Shown here: positions 17,639-27,540 of the stretch, piece by piece
Layout: each line of letters begins with the position of its first letter
How positions within the stretch are numbered: the first letter of the stretch is position 1
From: Aquabacterium sp.
Lineage (GTDB): Bacteria > Pseudomonadota > Gammaproteobacteria > Burkholderiales > Burkholderiaceae_C
Direction of reading: 5' to 3'
DNA: 34,563 bases
NCBI GenBank assembly: GCA_004322345.1
Contig: SCTQ01000248.1
Span: 1-34,563, forward strand
Position numbers and translations under genes: made by a program
Notes under the pieces: model-generated
Seen by the model: only the letters and a program-made list of their open reading frames with translations
Told to the model about the DNA's origin: nothing
Database searches by the model: none

Positions 17639-19860
17639 ACGCCGTGAGGCAGGAATGCGACATCACCGGGCTGGACGGGCGGCGCAGCCACTTCCTCGTC
17701 CACAAGGTGCCGACGCGGGACGCAGGAGAGGTGCTGGGCTTCCACGTCATCGCCACCGACATCACCGCCTTGCAGGAAGCCGAGTCCCGGCTGCGCCGCA
17801 CGAACGAGGAACTCGTCGAGGCGCGCGACCGGGCCGAAGCCGCGATGCGCGCCAAGAGCTCCTTCCTGGCCAACGTGAGCCATGAGATCCGCACCCCGAT
17901 GAACGCGATCCTGGGCCTGACCAACCTGCTGCGGCGGGATGTCCGCGATCCGGGCCAGGCCCACCGGCTGGACAAGGTGGCCGACGCCGCGCGACACCTG
18001 CTGCAAGTCATCAATGAAGTGCTGGACGTGTCGAAGATCGAGGCCGGCAAGCTGCAGCTCGCGAATGCGGATTTCTCCGTCGCAACGCTGTTCAGCAGCA
18101 GCTGTGCGCTGGTGGAGGACGCGGCCCGGGCCAAGGGTCTGGACCTGATCGCCGATGCCGGCGCGCTGCCGCGCACGCTCCACGGCGACTCCACCCGCCT
18201 GTCGCAGGCTCTCGTCAACCTGCTGTCCAACGCCGTGAAGTTCACGCAGCGCGGACACGTCACCTTGCAGGCCCGTGTCGAGGAGGATGGCGGCGATGGA
18301 CTGCTGGTGCGGTTCACCGTGCGCGACACCGGCGACGGCATCCCCGCGGAACGCCTGGACTCGATGTTCCAGCCTTTCGAGCAGGCCGAGGGGCCGCATA
18401 CGCGCCAGCTCGGCGGCACCGGCCTGGGGCTGGTAATCACCCGCCACCTGGCCGAGCGCATGGGCGGTGAGGCCGGAGTGAGCAGCGAGCTGGGACGGGG
18501 AAGCAGCTTCTGGTTCACGGCCAGGCTGCGCCATGCGCAGGCGAGTGGCGCTCCCGCGGCTGACATGCCGCTGACGGGCTACCGCGTGCTGGTGGTCGAC
18601 GACATGGCGGACTCGCGCCAGCCTCTGGCCGAGCTGCTGGCCTCGCGGGGCCTGGAGGTCCGCACGGCGGCAAGCGGCATGGACGCCCTGGTGCTGGCCG
18701 CGGAAGCGGACGGCACGGGCTGCCCCTTCCACCTGATCACGCTGGACTGGCTGATGCCCCATGTGGACGGATTGACGACTGCACGCCGCCTGCAAGAGCT
18801 GGGCCTGAAGCAACCGCCGGTGGTGGTGCTGATCAGCGGCCTGGTGGATCCGCGGATGCGTCAGCAGGCGGTGGACCTGGGCATTGCCACCGTGCTGGAG
18901 AGGCTGGACTTCATCGAGATGCTGGATGAGACCTTGCCGGGCCTGCTGGCGGGCGCCGAGCCTTGCGTCGTCGCCCACGCGCAGACGGCGCAGCAGGTGG
19001 CCGAGGACCGCCTGCGCCAGTCCCATGCGGGAGCCCGCGTGCTGCTGGCCGAGGACAACGTCATCAACCAGGAAGTGGCGGCCGAACTGCTCAGGCGCGC
19101 CGGCCTGGATGTGGACATCGCACCCGACGGCCAGGCCGCGGTGGCGATGTTCGGCAAGCGCCCCTATGACCTGATTCTGATGGACCTCCACATGCCGCAG
19201 CTGAACGGCCTGGAGGCCACGCGGCTGATCCGCGGCCGGGAAGGCGGGCACCGTGTCCCCATCCTGGCGATGACCGCCAACGCCTTCGACGAAGACCGTG
19301 CGGCCTGCCTGCAGGCCGGGATGGATGAGCACATCGGCAAGCCGGTCGAGCCGCTGCTGCTGTACGAGGCCCTGTCGCGCTGGCTGGACGAGCGCCGCCC
19401 GGGCCGCGCGCCTGCCGCGCGTGGCGCCCAGGTGGCCCCGCCGCCCCCGCGGCTGGCCGCGGCCGCAGCGACGCTGGATGCCCGGCTCGCGGCCATGGTG
19501 GAAGGCACGGGTGTCGAGGCGGCCAAGGGCCTGGAGATATCCGGTGGCAACGTCGAAGGCTACATGGCGCTGCTGGGCGTGTTCGCCTCCCTCTACGCGG
19601 GCGGCGTGGCCGGATTGGAGCCGCGGTTGCGGGAGGCCACGCCGCAGGCGGCCATGGCCGTGCGAACCGAGCTGCACGGCGTGGGTGGCGCGGCGGCCAC
19701 CATCGGGGCGGAAGCGCTGCGCTGCGAGTGCCAGCGCCTGCAGGCCCTGCTGCGCAGTGGCGAACCGCTGGAGCGGCTGCATGCCGATCTCCTGTCGTTC
19801 GATGCCGCGCTCCGGCTGACGGCGCAGCGGCTGCTGCGCAGCACCGCTGCCGCTTCATAG
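17506..19860 (+). CDS. Hybrid sensor histidine kinase (PAS remnant-HisKA-HATPase-REC-REC-HPt)
   Basis: The 784-codon frame encodes, in order: the end of a PAS/PAC domain (to about residue 88), a coiled-coil linker, HisKA with phospho-His126 in NVSHEIRTPMN, HATPase with N-box NLLSNAVKF and G-boxes DTGDGIP and GGTGLGL. A first receiver follows (VLVVDDMADSR, acceptor Asp in LDWLMPH), then a second (VLLAEDNVINQE, acceptor in MDLHMPQ, Lys in IGKPVEP). Last is an HPt domain with His in ELHGVGGAAATIGA. This is a full internal phosphorelay in one chain. No membrane helix is seen, so it is a cytoplasmic sensor. The first about 35 residues of this frame are out-of-frame sequence; the real N-terminus lies upstream in another frame. 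No partner regulator is adjacent. Confidence 0.85.
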   Translation: MPTGRPWNGSAASVPRCWAVPSTNLTAGRPFIRGPAEIEELLSGDAVRQECDITGLDGRRSHFLVHKVPTRDAGEVLGFHVIATDITALQEAESRLRRTNEELVEARDRAEAAMRAKSSFLANVSHEIRTPMNAILGLTNLLRRDVRDPGQAHRLDKVADAARHLLQVINEVLDVSKIEAGKLQLANADFSVATLFSSSCALVEDAARAKGLDLIADAGALPRTLHGDSTRLSQALVNLLSNAVKFTQRGHVTLQARVEEDGGDGLLVRFTVRDTGDGIPAERLDSMFQPFEQAEGPHTRQLGGTGLGLVITRHLAERMGGEAGVSSELGRGSSFWFTARLRHAQASGAPAADMPLTGYRVLVVDDMADSRQPLAELLASRGLEVRTAASGMDALVLAAEADGTGCPFHLITLDWLMPHVDGLTTARRLQELGLKQPPVVVLISGLVDPRMRQQAVDLGIATVLERLDFIEMLDETLPGLLAGAEPCVVAHAQTAQQVAEDRLRQSHAGARVLLAEDNVINQEVAAELLRRAGLDVDIAPDGQAAVAMFGKRPYDLILMDLHMPQLNGLEATRLIRGREGGHRVPILAMTANAFDEDRAACLQAGMDEHIGKPVEPLLLYEALSRWLDERRPGRAPAARGAQVAPPPPRLAAAAATLDARLAAMVEGTGVEAAKGLEISGGNVEGYMALLGVFASLYAGGVAGLEPRLREATPQAAMAVRTELHGVGGAAATIGAEALRCECQRLQALLRSGEPLERLHADLLSFDAALRLTAQRLLRSTAAAS

Positions 19861-19918
19861 CCCTCGGCGCCCCGGGTCGCGGCGCGCATGCCTCGGGCGC
19901 ACGGGCTCGGGCCCCTGA

Positions 19919-20404
19919 TCAACCCTGGTCTGCCGGCTGCACGCTCTTCCTCTTCCGGATGCTCAAGGTGCCGTCCACTTCCAGGAACGCGTACTGCATG
20001 TCCTGGAGATCGCAATCGGCCTCCCGCAGCGAACGTTCGACGTCGGCCTGGCTCACAAGGTGGCGGCGCAGCACCGCGTCGAAGAAGCGACCGTCGCGGC
20101 CGACGAGCAGGATCTCGCCTTCGAGCAGCGCCTCGACCCGGCGGCTGCGGGACGTGGCCCAGGCCACCACCAGGTTCAACCCGATGAGCGTGCCCACGAT
20201 CAGCAGGGCGGCACCCACCGAGCTGTCCCCGCCGCTGAGCGCGGCGCTGGCTCCTTCGCTGATCAGCAGGACGACGACGAGGTCGAAGGGCGTGAACTGT
20301 CCTACCGTGCGGCGCCCGGAAGCCCGCACAAGCACCAGCAGGGTGGCGTAGATGATCGTTCCCCGCAGAACGAACTCCCACCATGGCAGGTCCAGCTCGA
20401 ACAT
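19919..20404 (-). CDS. DUF421/YetF-family membrane protein
   Basis: This 161-residue protein has the DUF421 layout: about three N-terminal membrane helices (FVLRGTIIYATLLVLVRASG, FDLVVVLLISEGAS, GAALLIVGTLIGLNLVVAW), then a cytoplasmic YetF-like beta domain. The conserved block GRRTVGQFTPFDLVVVLLISE and the later VEALLEGEILLVGRDGRF and SLREADCDLQDMQYAFLEVDGTLSI fit the family well. The length is that of the short proteobacterial form. It lies downstream of the catalase gene on the same strand with a 153-bp gap that contains a GCCGCCTGCAGGCGGC palindrome. It may be expressed separately. Biochemical function is unknown; the family is often seen with stress genes. Confidence 0.9.
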   Translation of the reverse strand: MFELDLPWWEFVLRGTIIYATLLVLVRASGRRTVGQFTPFDLVVVLLISEGASAALSGGDSSVGAALLIVGTLIGLNLVVAWATSRSRRVEALLEGEILLVGRDGRFFDAVLRRHLVSQADVERSLREADCDLQDMQYAFLEVDGTLSIRKRKSVQPADQG

Positions 20405-20557
20405 CGGTTCAGCCGTCGGATGAGAAACCCCCGCAGCCGCCTGCAGGCGGCGTTACCGCACGCCGCCTGCGCCGGGCTGCGAGTGCGCGCCCGGCCGGTC
20501 CCCCGGCGCCCCGGGCGCGCCCGCCCAGGGTGCCGACGGTGGCCGTCCCATGGCGCC

Positions 20558-22804
<2,247 letters not shown>

Positions 22805-23009
22805 GCGGGCTCCGGGGGCAGCGGGTGGGTCGAGGCTGAGGACATTCAGCGGCGGGCCGATGCCAGGGGCAAGCGACGTGCCGCGCCGCGGTCTCGATAC
22901 CCGTGCCGCCCATTGCGTCTATCCTGGCCTCGTCCCCCACCGCATGTCGGCGCCTGCGCCGGCACGGCCTGCCGTCGGTGCGGCAAACCCCGACTTCCCT
23001 GCCTGCTCC

Positions 23010-23831
23010 ATGAAGATCGCGACCTTCAACGTCAACGGCATCAATGGCCGCATGCCGGTGCTGCTGGCCTGGCTGCAACAGGCACAGCCGGACATCGTCT
23101 GCCTGCAGGAGCTGAAGTGCACCGACGAATCGTTCCCCCGGCAGGCGCTGGAAGACGCCGGCTACGGTGCCCTGTGGAGCGGGCAGAAGGCCTGGAACGG
23201 CGTGGCCATCCTCGCGCGCGGCTCCCAGCCGCTGGAAAGCCGCCGCGGCCTGCCCGGCGATCCGAAGGACACCCAGAGCCGCTACCTGGAAGCCGCGGTG
23301 GCAGGCGTGCTCGTGGGCTGCCTCTACCTGCCCAACGGCAACCCGCAGCCCGGGCCGAAGTTCGATTACAAGCTGGCGTGGTTCGAGCGCCTCATCGCCC
23401 ATGCCGCCACGCTGGTCGACATGGCGTCGCCGGTCGTGCTGGCCGGGGACTACAACGTGGTGCCCAGCGACGACGTGGCCGACATCTATGCCACGCGCTC
23501 CTGGAAGGACGATGCGCTGCTGCAGCCGGAGAGCCGCGCGGCCTGGCGCAGACTGCTGGCGCAAGGCTGGGCCGACGCCATTGCCACCCTGCATCCCGGC
23601 GAGCCGCTCTACACCTTCTGGGACTACATGCGCAAACGCTGGCCGCGCAATGCGGGCCTGCGCATCGATCACCTCCTGCTCAACCCGTCCGCGGCGCGAC
23701 TGCTGTCCAAGGCCGGGGTCGACCGGGAGGTGCGGGGCATGGAGAAGGCCAGCGACCACGCGCCTGCCTGGGCGGTGCTGAAGGCCGCGGGCCGCGGGGC
23801 TGCTGCCGCCGAGGGCCGGCGTCGGACCTGA
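23010..23831 (+). CDS. xth: Exodeoxyribonuclease III
   Basis: This 273-residue AP endonuclease/3'-5' exonuclease of the Xth family acts in base-excision repair of oxidised DNA. Motifs are in order: MKIATFNVNGINGR, metal-binding Glu in CLQELKC, the substrate motif KAWNGVAILAR, the Asp/Asn pair in LAGDYNVVPSD, LRIDHLLL, and the catalytic Asp-His in ASDHAPAWAVL. The ATG at 23010 begins exactly at the conserved first strand; longer track frames reach back through the catalase complement. The C-terminus has an extra Ala/Gly/Arg tail (GRGAAAAEGRRRT) that is probably disordered. It is divergent from the catalase gene and convergent with arsA. Confidence 0.95.
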   Translation: MKIATFNVNGINGRMPVLLAWLQQAQPDIVCLQELKCTDESFPRQALEDAGYGALWSGQKAWNGVAILARGSQPLESRRGLPGDPKDTQSRYLEAAVAGVLVGCLYLPNGNPQPGPKFDYKLAWFERLIAHAATLVDMASPVVLAGDYNVVPSDDVADIYATRSWKDDALLQPESRAAWRRLLAQGWADAIATLHPGEPLYTFWDYMRKRWPRNAGLRIDHLLLNPSAARLLSKAGVDREVRGMEKASDHAPAWAVLKAAGRGAAAAEGRRRT

Positions 23832-23947
23832 GGCGGCTTGCGGCCACGGCTGTGTCCGTCTGATCGCCGCGGTGGGTTGCGTGCCGTTGGTGCGAGCCGG
23901 TGCGGCAACCGTGCACGGACATCGCCAGGTCCCTCGGGCTGGCGCCC

Positions 23948-25951
23948 TCAGGCATCCAGCAGTCGCGCCAGCCCTTCGATGCCGACCGGCGCCTGGGGCA
24001 CCCAGGGCACGGCGAACAAGCGCCGCGCCAGACCGTTGCTCAACCGGGCCATCTGTCGCCGCTCACCTTCCAGTCGGGCCTGCAGCAAGGGGTCCCGGGT
24101 GCCGGCGGCCAGGATGGACTTGTTGAGCACCCACGCGTACGGCTCGATCCTGGCGCGGCGCAGGTCCTCTTGCAGGGCCGCTGCCTGGGACACCGGCGTC
24201 ACCTCCGGCAGCGTCACCAGGATGATGCGGGTGTAGCCGGCATCCTGCAGGCGCATGAGCGGTGTGACCACCCGCGCGGAGCCGGTGCCCTCGAATTCGC
24301 GCGTCACCTGCCGGTGATAGGCGCCGGTGGCGTCCATCAGCAGCAGGGAGTGCCCGGTCGGGGCCGTGTCCAGCACCACGAAGGCGCTGCGCGCTTCGGC
24401 CACCGTGCGCGAGAACGCATGGAATACCGCGACTTCTTCGGTGCAGGGCGATTGCAGGTCTTCCCGCAGCAACGCCCGCTCCTGCTCATCCAGGCCCGGC
24501 GAACGGGCGCTCATGATCTTCTCGATGTAGCGCCGGGTTTCCGCCTTGGGGTCGATGCGCCCGACTTGCAGGCCGGGCAGTTCGCCGTCCAGCGTCATTG
24601 CCAGGTGAGCCGCCGGGTCGGTGGTGCTCAGGTGAACGGCATGGCCGCGCTTGACCAGTCCCAAGGCCAGCGCCGCGGCGATGGTGGTTTTTCCCACCCC
24701 GCCTTTGCCCATCACCATGATCAGGCCCCGGCCGGCAGCCGCCAGCTCATCGACCAGCTTGTCGATGCGATCGGCCGCCAAGGCCGGTGCCGCGATCGAA
24801 GGCCCAGCCTGCCGCGTCGGCGGCGGCGAGCCGGTCAACAAGGCTCGCAAGGACGGAAGGCCCACCGTGTCGAAGGCACGCAGGGGGACGATGCTCCGGG
24901 GCAGGGCACGCAGGGGTTCGGGCATGTCGTCCAACGCTTGCCGGCCCAGTGCCTCGATGGCTCGGGCGACGGCATCTTCAGGATCAGCGGCCTCGAACAC
25001 GCCGTTGATCACCAACTGCTGATTGTTCAGGCCCAGCTCGCGCAATTCATCGCAGGTGCGCGCTGCTTCGGCCAGTGCGCCGCGGTCAGGGCGCGCCACC
25101 AGCACGATGGTGGTGAGCGCGGGATCGCAGAGCGCGGCGAGCGCCGCGTCGAAGCGCGCCTCCTGCGTCTTCAAGCCACTATGAGGGCCGAGGCAGGATG
25201 CGCCGCGGTCGTTGTGCTTGAGAAAACCGCTCCAGGCCTTGGGCAGGCTGAGCAGGCGCAGCGTGTGCCCCGTGGGCGCGGTGTCGAACACCACATGGTC
25301 GTATTCGGCGGCGCCGCCGGCCAGCAGGCTTGAGAATTCGTCGAAAGACGCGATCTCCGTCGTGCATGCGCCGGACAGTTGCTCACGCACCGTGTTCCGA
25401 TCGGCCTCGGTGGCCGTCGCCTCCATCTGCGTCAGGACGCGCTGGCGGTAGGCCTCGGCCGCGGCGTCGGGGTCGATGTTGAGTACCGACAGTCCACGCG
25501 CGCCGGCCACTGGCCCAGGGGTGTTGCGAAGCTCGACGCCAAGCATCTCATCGAGATTCGATGCCGCGTCCGTACTGACCAGCAGGACCTTCTTGCCCTC
25601 GTCTGCCAGCGTCAACGCGGCAGCCGTGGACAGCGATGTCTTCCCGACACCGCCCTTGCCCGTGAAGAACAGGTGCCTGGTCGGATGGCTCAGGAAATCC
25701 AAAGGCCGAGGCTGTGTCTGCGGCACGAGCCACGATCGCACTTCTTCGCGCGAAGGCAGGCCTCCGCTGTGCACAAGCCTGTCGCCGATCAGGACGGCGG
25801 GCGTGGCCTGCACGCCAAGGCGTGCGATCTCGTCCGGGTTGTCGACCTTGATGATCTCTACTGGGACACCGGCGGCCGCAGCCTCACGTTCGATGATCTC
25901 GGCGGTGATCTGGCACTTGCTGCACCCCCGGCCCAGAACCTTGATTTCCAT
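23948..25951 (-). CDS. arsA: Thioredoxin-fold domain fused to ArsA arsenite-transport ATPase
   Basis: This is a 667-residue fusion. Residues 1-76 form a small thioredoxin-like domain of the redox-active disulfide protein 2 type (GRGCSKCQ, Cys10 and Cys13, then GVQATPAVLIG). From about residue 88 a complete two-lobed ArsA follows: P-loops GKGGVGKT at 98-105 and 414-421, both DTAPTGH switch segments, and all three As(III)-site cysteines seen in E. coli ArsA (Cys195 in SGACTTE, Cys252 in GASCLGP, Cys502 in SPCTEE). ArsA energises the ArsB efflux pump and receives arsenite from the thioredoxin-fold chaperone ArsD. No arsB, arsD, arsC or arsR is in the window. The fused domain could play the ArsD role, which is inference. 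AAGGA precedes the ATG at 25951. Confidence 0.9.
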   Translation of the reverse strand: MEIKVLGRGCSKCQITAEIIEREAAAAGVPVEIIKVDNPDEIARLGVQATPAVLIGDRLVHSGGLPSREEVRSWLVPQTQPRPLDFLSHPTRHLFFTGKGGVGKTSLSTAAALTLADEGKKVLLVSTDAASNLDEMLGVELRNTPGPVAGARGLSVLNIDPDAAAEAYRQRVLTQMEATATEADRNTVREQLSGACTTEIASFDEFSSLLAGGAAEYDHVVFDTAPTGHTLRLLSLPKAWSGFLKHNDRGASCLGPHSGLKTQEARFDAALAALCDPALTTIVLVARPDRGALAEAARTCDELRELGLNNQQLVINGVFEAADPEDAVARAIEALGRQALDDMPEPLRALPRSIVPLRAFDTVGLPSLRALLTGSPPPTRQAGPSIAAPALAADRIDKLVDELAAAGRGLIMVMGKGGVGKTTIAAALALGLVKRGHAVHLSTTDPAAHLAMTLDGELPGLQVGRIDPKAETRRYIEKIMSARSPGLDEQERALLREDLQSPCTEEVAVFHAFSRTVAEARSAFVVLDTAPTGHSLLLMDATGAYHRQVTREFEGTGSARVVTPLMRLQDAGYTRIILVTLPEVTPVSQAAALQEDLRRARIEPYAWVLNKSILAAGTRDPLLQARLEGERRQMARLSNGLARRLFAVPWVPQAPVGIEGLARLLDA

Positions 25952-26464
25952 GACGATCCTTGGTTGGTACTGTTGGCGGGACGAAGACTCGATCCAGATT
26001 TCTCTAGAAGGCATGGACCTTGGTCCGGAAGGCATAGGGCTTGGGGCTGGGGGCGATCCAGTTGCGCCGAGGACAGTGTCGCGCCGGGCCTGGGGTGAGC
26101 TTTGATTCAGGACAAGGCCGCGCTCCACGAAGAAGCCGCGCCAGCGGCGCCTCGCTCACGGGCGGTTCGATGCTCGTCGCGCAGGTGGACCTGAAAGGCC
26201 GGAGCCGGGCGTGGATGCGGCCTGAGGCCGCGCCTGCGGCTCAGCCCCGGCTGCAGATCCAGCGTCGTCGTGTAGCTGCAGCACTGGTCCGGCAGCAGCG
26301 CCGTGTCGCCCAGATAGCCGGGCGCCAGCGTGTGGCTCAACAGGGCGTCCAGGTGGAGATCTGCGCGCGCGATGCCCGGCTCGCCGATGACGGCAACAGC
26401 CAGCCGATGTCCTATTGAAGCGCGGCCTTTGGGAGGCGGGCTGGGTCGCGATCGCACGTCCCTT
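25952..26464. other. Interval without an assignable gene; possible gene remnant
   Basis: These 513 bp lie between the MDR gene end and the arsA start. The minus strand between about 26110 and 26415 is open and looks partly coding (VAVIGEPGIARADLHLD, then ALLSHTLAPGYLGDTALL), with high GC3. It has no clear start, continues out of frame into the MDR gene, and matches no family I know. It may be a decayed gene. A 16-bp direct repeat at 26008-26044 lies closer to arsA. I see no insertion-sequence ends. Confidence 0.35.
26008..26044. promoter_or_regulatory. 16-bp direct repeat with 21-bp spacing upstream of arsA
   Basis: AAGGCATGGACCTTGG and AAGGCATAGGGCTTGG match at 13 of 16 positions and start 21 bp apart, which is two helical turns. 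The first copy contains the palindrome GGACC-TT-GGTCC together with its flank. It lies 57-93 bp before the arsA ATG, where a promoter or operator would be. The binding factor is unknown. Confidence 0.35.
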
Positions 26465-27535
26465 CTATGGCGTGAGCAGTGCTGCCCGCCCCGGGCGTCC
26501 TTCGGCCACGTGGCGGAACGCTCCTGCTGCGTCGGCCAGGGGAGCCTGAAAGCCGATCGGCAGGCGGACTGCGCCGTGCGCCATGAAGGCCTGCAACGCG
26601 TCGAGCGCGTCTCGGTCCGGCTGGTACACCACCCATGCGTAGCGCACGGATGGTCCCCTCGACCTGGCTCGGCGGGCAGCGGCGAGGTGCGCCCTCCAGG
26701 CCAGATAGCCGCCGCGCAAGAAGCCATGCTGGTCCACGCAGCCCAGCAAGGGATGCACCGTGGTCGCATGACCCATCGCACCCTCGCGCAGCCGATCGAC
26801 CAGCAGCGCGTCATCGGGCCAGGAGGCGAAATTGAAACTGGCGTCGAACACCGCCGGGATGGATGAAATGCCCTGTGTGTGGCGGTCGACGACCGACTCG
26901 GCGCCCAGCGCGCGGCACAAGTCCGTCGATTGCGGCCCGCAGATCGCCGTGACGCGCGCGTGCCAGGCCGCCAGCACCTGCAAGGCCAGCTGCCCCAGCC
27001 CGCCGGACGCGCCGTGCACGAGGACCTGCCTGCCGCTGGCCGTGCGCGGGTCCAGGCCCACGGACCGCAGGGCGCGCCACAGCGTCGTGAAGGTGTAGGG
27101 CAGCACGGCCGCCTCCGCGGCGGCGTAGTCGCCCACCCAGGGGCGTACCAGCTTGCCGTCGACCACGACCTGCGTGGCGTGTGCGCCTCGCGCGCCGGTG
27201 GGCAGGGTGCCCAGCACCCGGTCGCCCGCCTTCCACTGGCGGACGCCGGGCCCGGCAGCGAGCACTTCGCCTGCGAAGTCGTTGCCCAGGACCATCGGGA
27301 AGCGACCCGCCCCCTTGAGCGAGAGCAGCCTTGCCCCGTATCCGGCCGAGCGCTTGACGTCGATCGGATTTACCGAGGTGGCCAGCACCTTGACGACGAT
27401 GCTGCTGCCGGTGGCACGCAGCGGCGGGCAATCGCGCAGGCGCAGCCGCGGGGGAGAGCCGGCCTCCTCGCAGACCAGTTCCCTGCACCGATGCGTCTCG
27501 ACGGCGTGTGCGCCCGAGGGCTGGATGGCAGCCAT
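26465..27535 (-). CDS. MDR-family (quinone-oxidoreductase-like) NAD(P)H oxidoreductase
   Basis: This 356-residue medium-chain dehydrogenase/reductase is of the zinc-free quinone oxidoreductase type. Its N-terminal GroES-like domain includes VVKVLATSVNPIDVKRSAGYG and GNDFAGEVLAAGPGV. The Rossmann motif GASGGLGQLALQVLAA follows near residue 180. The usual zinc-ligand cysteines are absent. The ATG at 27535 lies 5 bp after the stop of the MhpA-like gene; the track start at 27568 would overlap it. This is the last gene of the six-gene operon, so reduction of an alkenal, enone or quinone intermediate of the pathway is the likely role. The specific substrate cannot be read. Confidence 0.87.
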   Translation of the reverse strand: MAAIQPSGAHAVETHRCRELVCEEAGSPPRLRLRDCPPLRATGSSIVVKVLATSVNPIDVKRSAGYGARLLSLKGAGRFPMVLGNDFAGEVLAAGPGVRQWKAGDRVLGTLPTGARGAHATQVVVDGKLVRPWVGDYAAAEAAVLPYTFTTLWRALRSVGLDPRTASGRQVLVHGASGGLGQLALQVLAAWHARVTAICGPQSTDLCRALGAESVVDRHTQGISSIPAVFDASFNFASWPDDALLVDRLREGAMGHATTVHPLLGCVDQHGFLRGGYLAWRAHLAAARRARSRGPSVRYAWVVYQPDRDALDALQAFMAHGAVRLPIGFQAPLADAAGAFRHVAEGRPGRAALLTP

Positions 27536-27540
27536 CGCCC

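Noticed and set aside
17632-19782. 716-codon minus-strand ORF
   Set aside because: It is antisense to the histidine kinase, with Gln/His/Arg-rich shadow composition.
23948-26464. arsA region considered as a mobile arsenic-resistance island
   Set aside because: I found no integrase, transposase, terminal repeats or tRNA attachment site on either side, and no further ars genes, so transfer is unproven.
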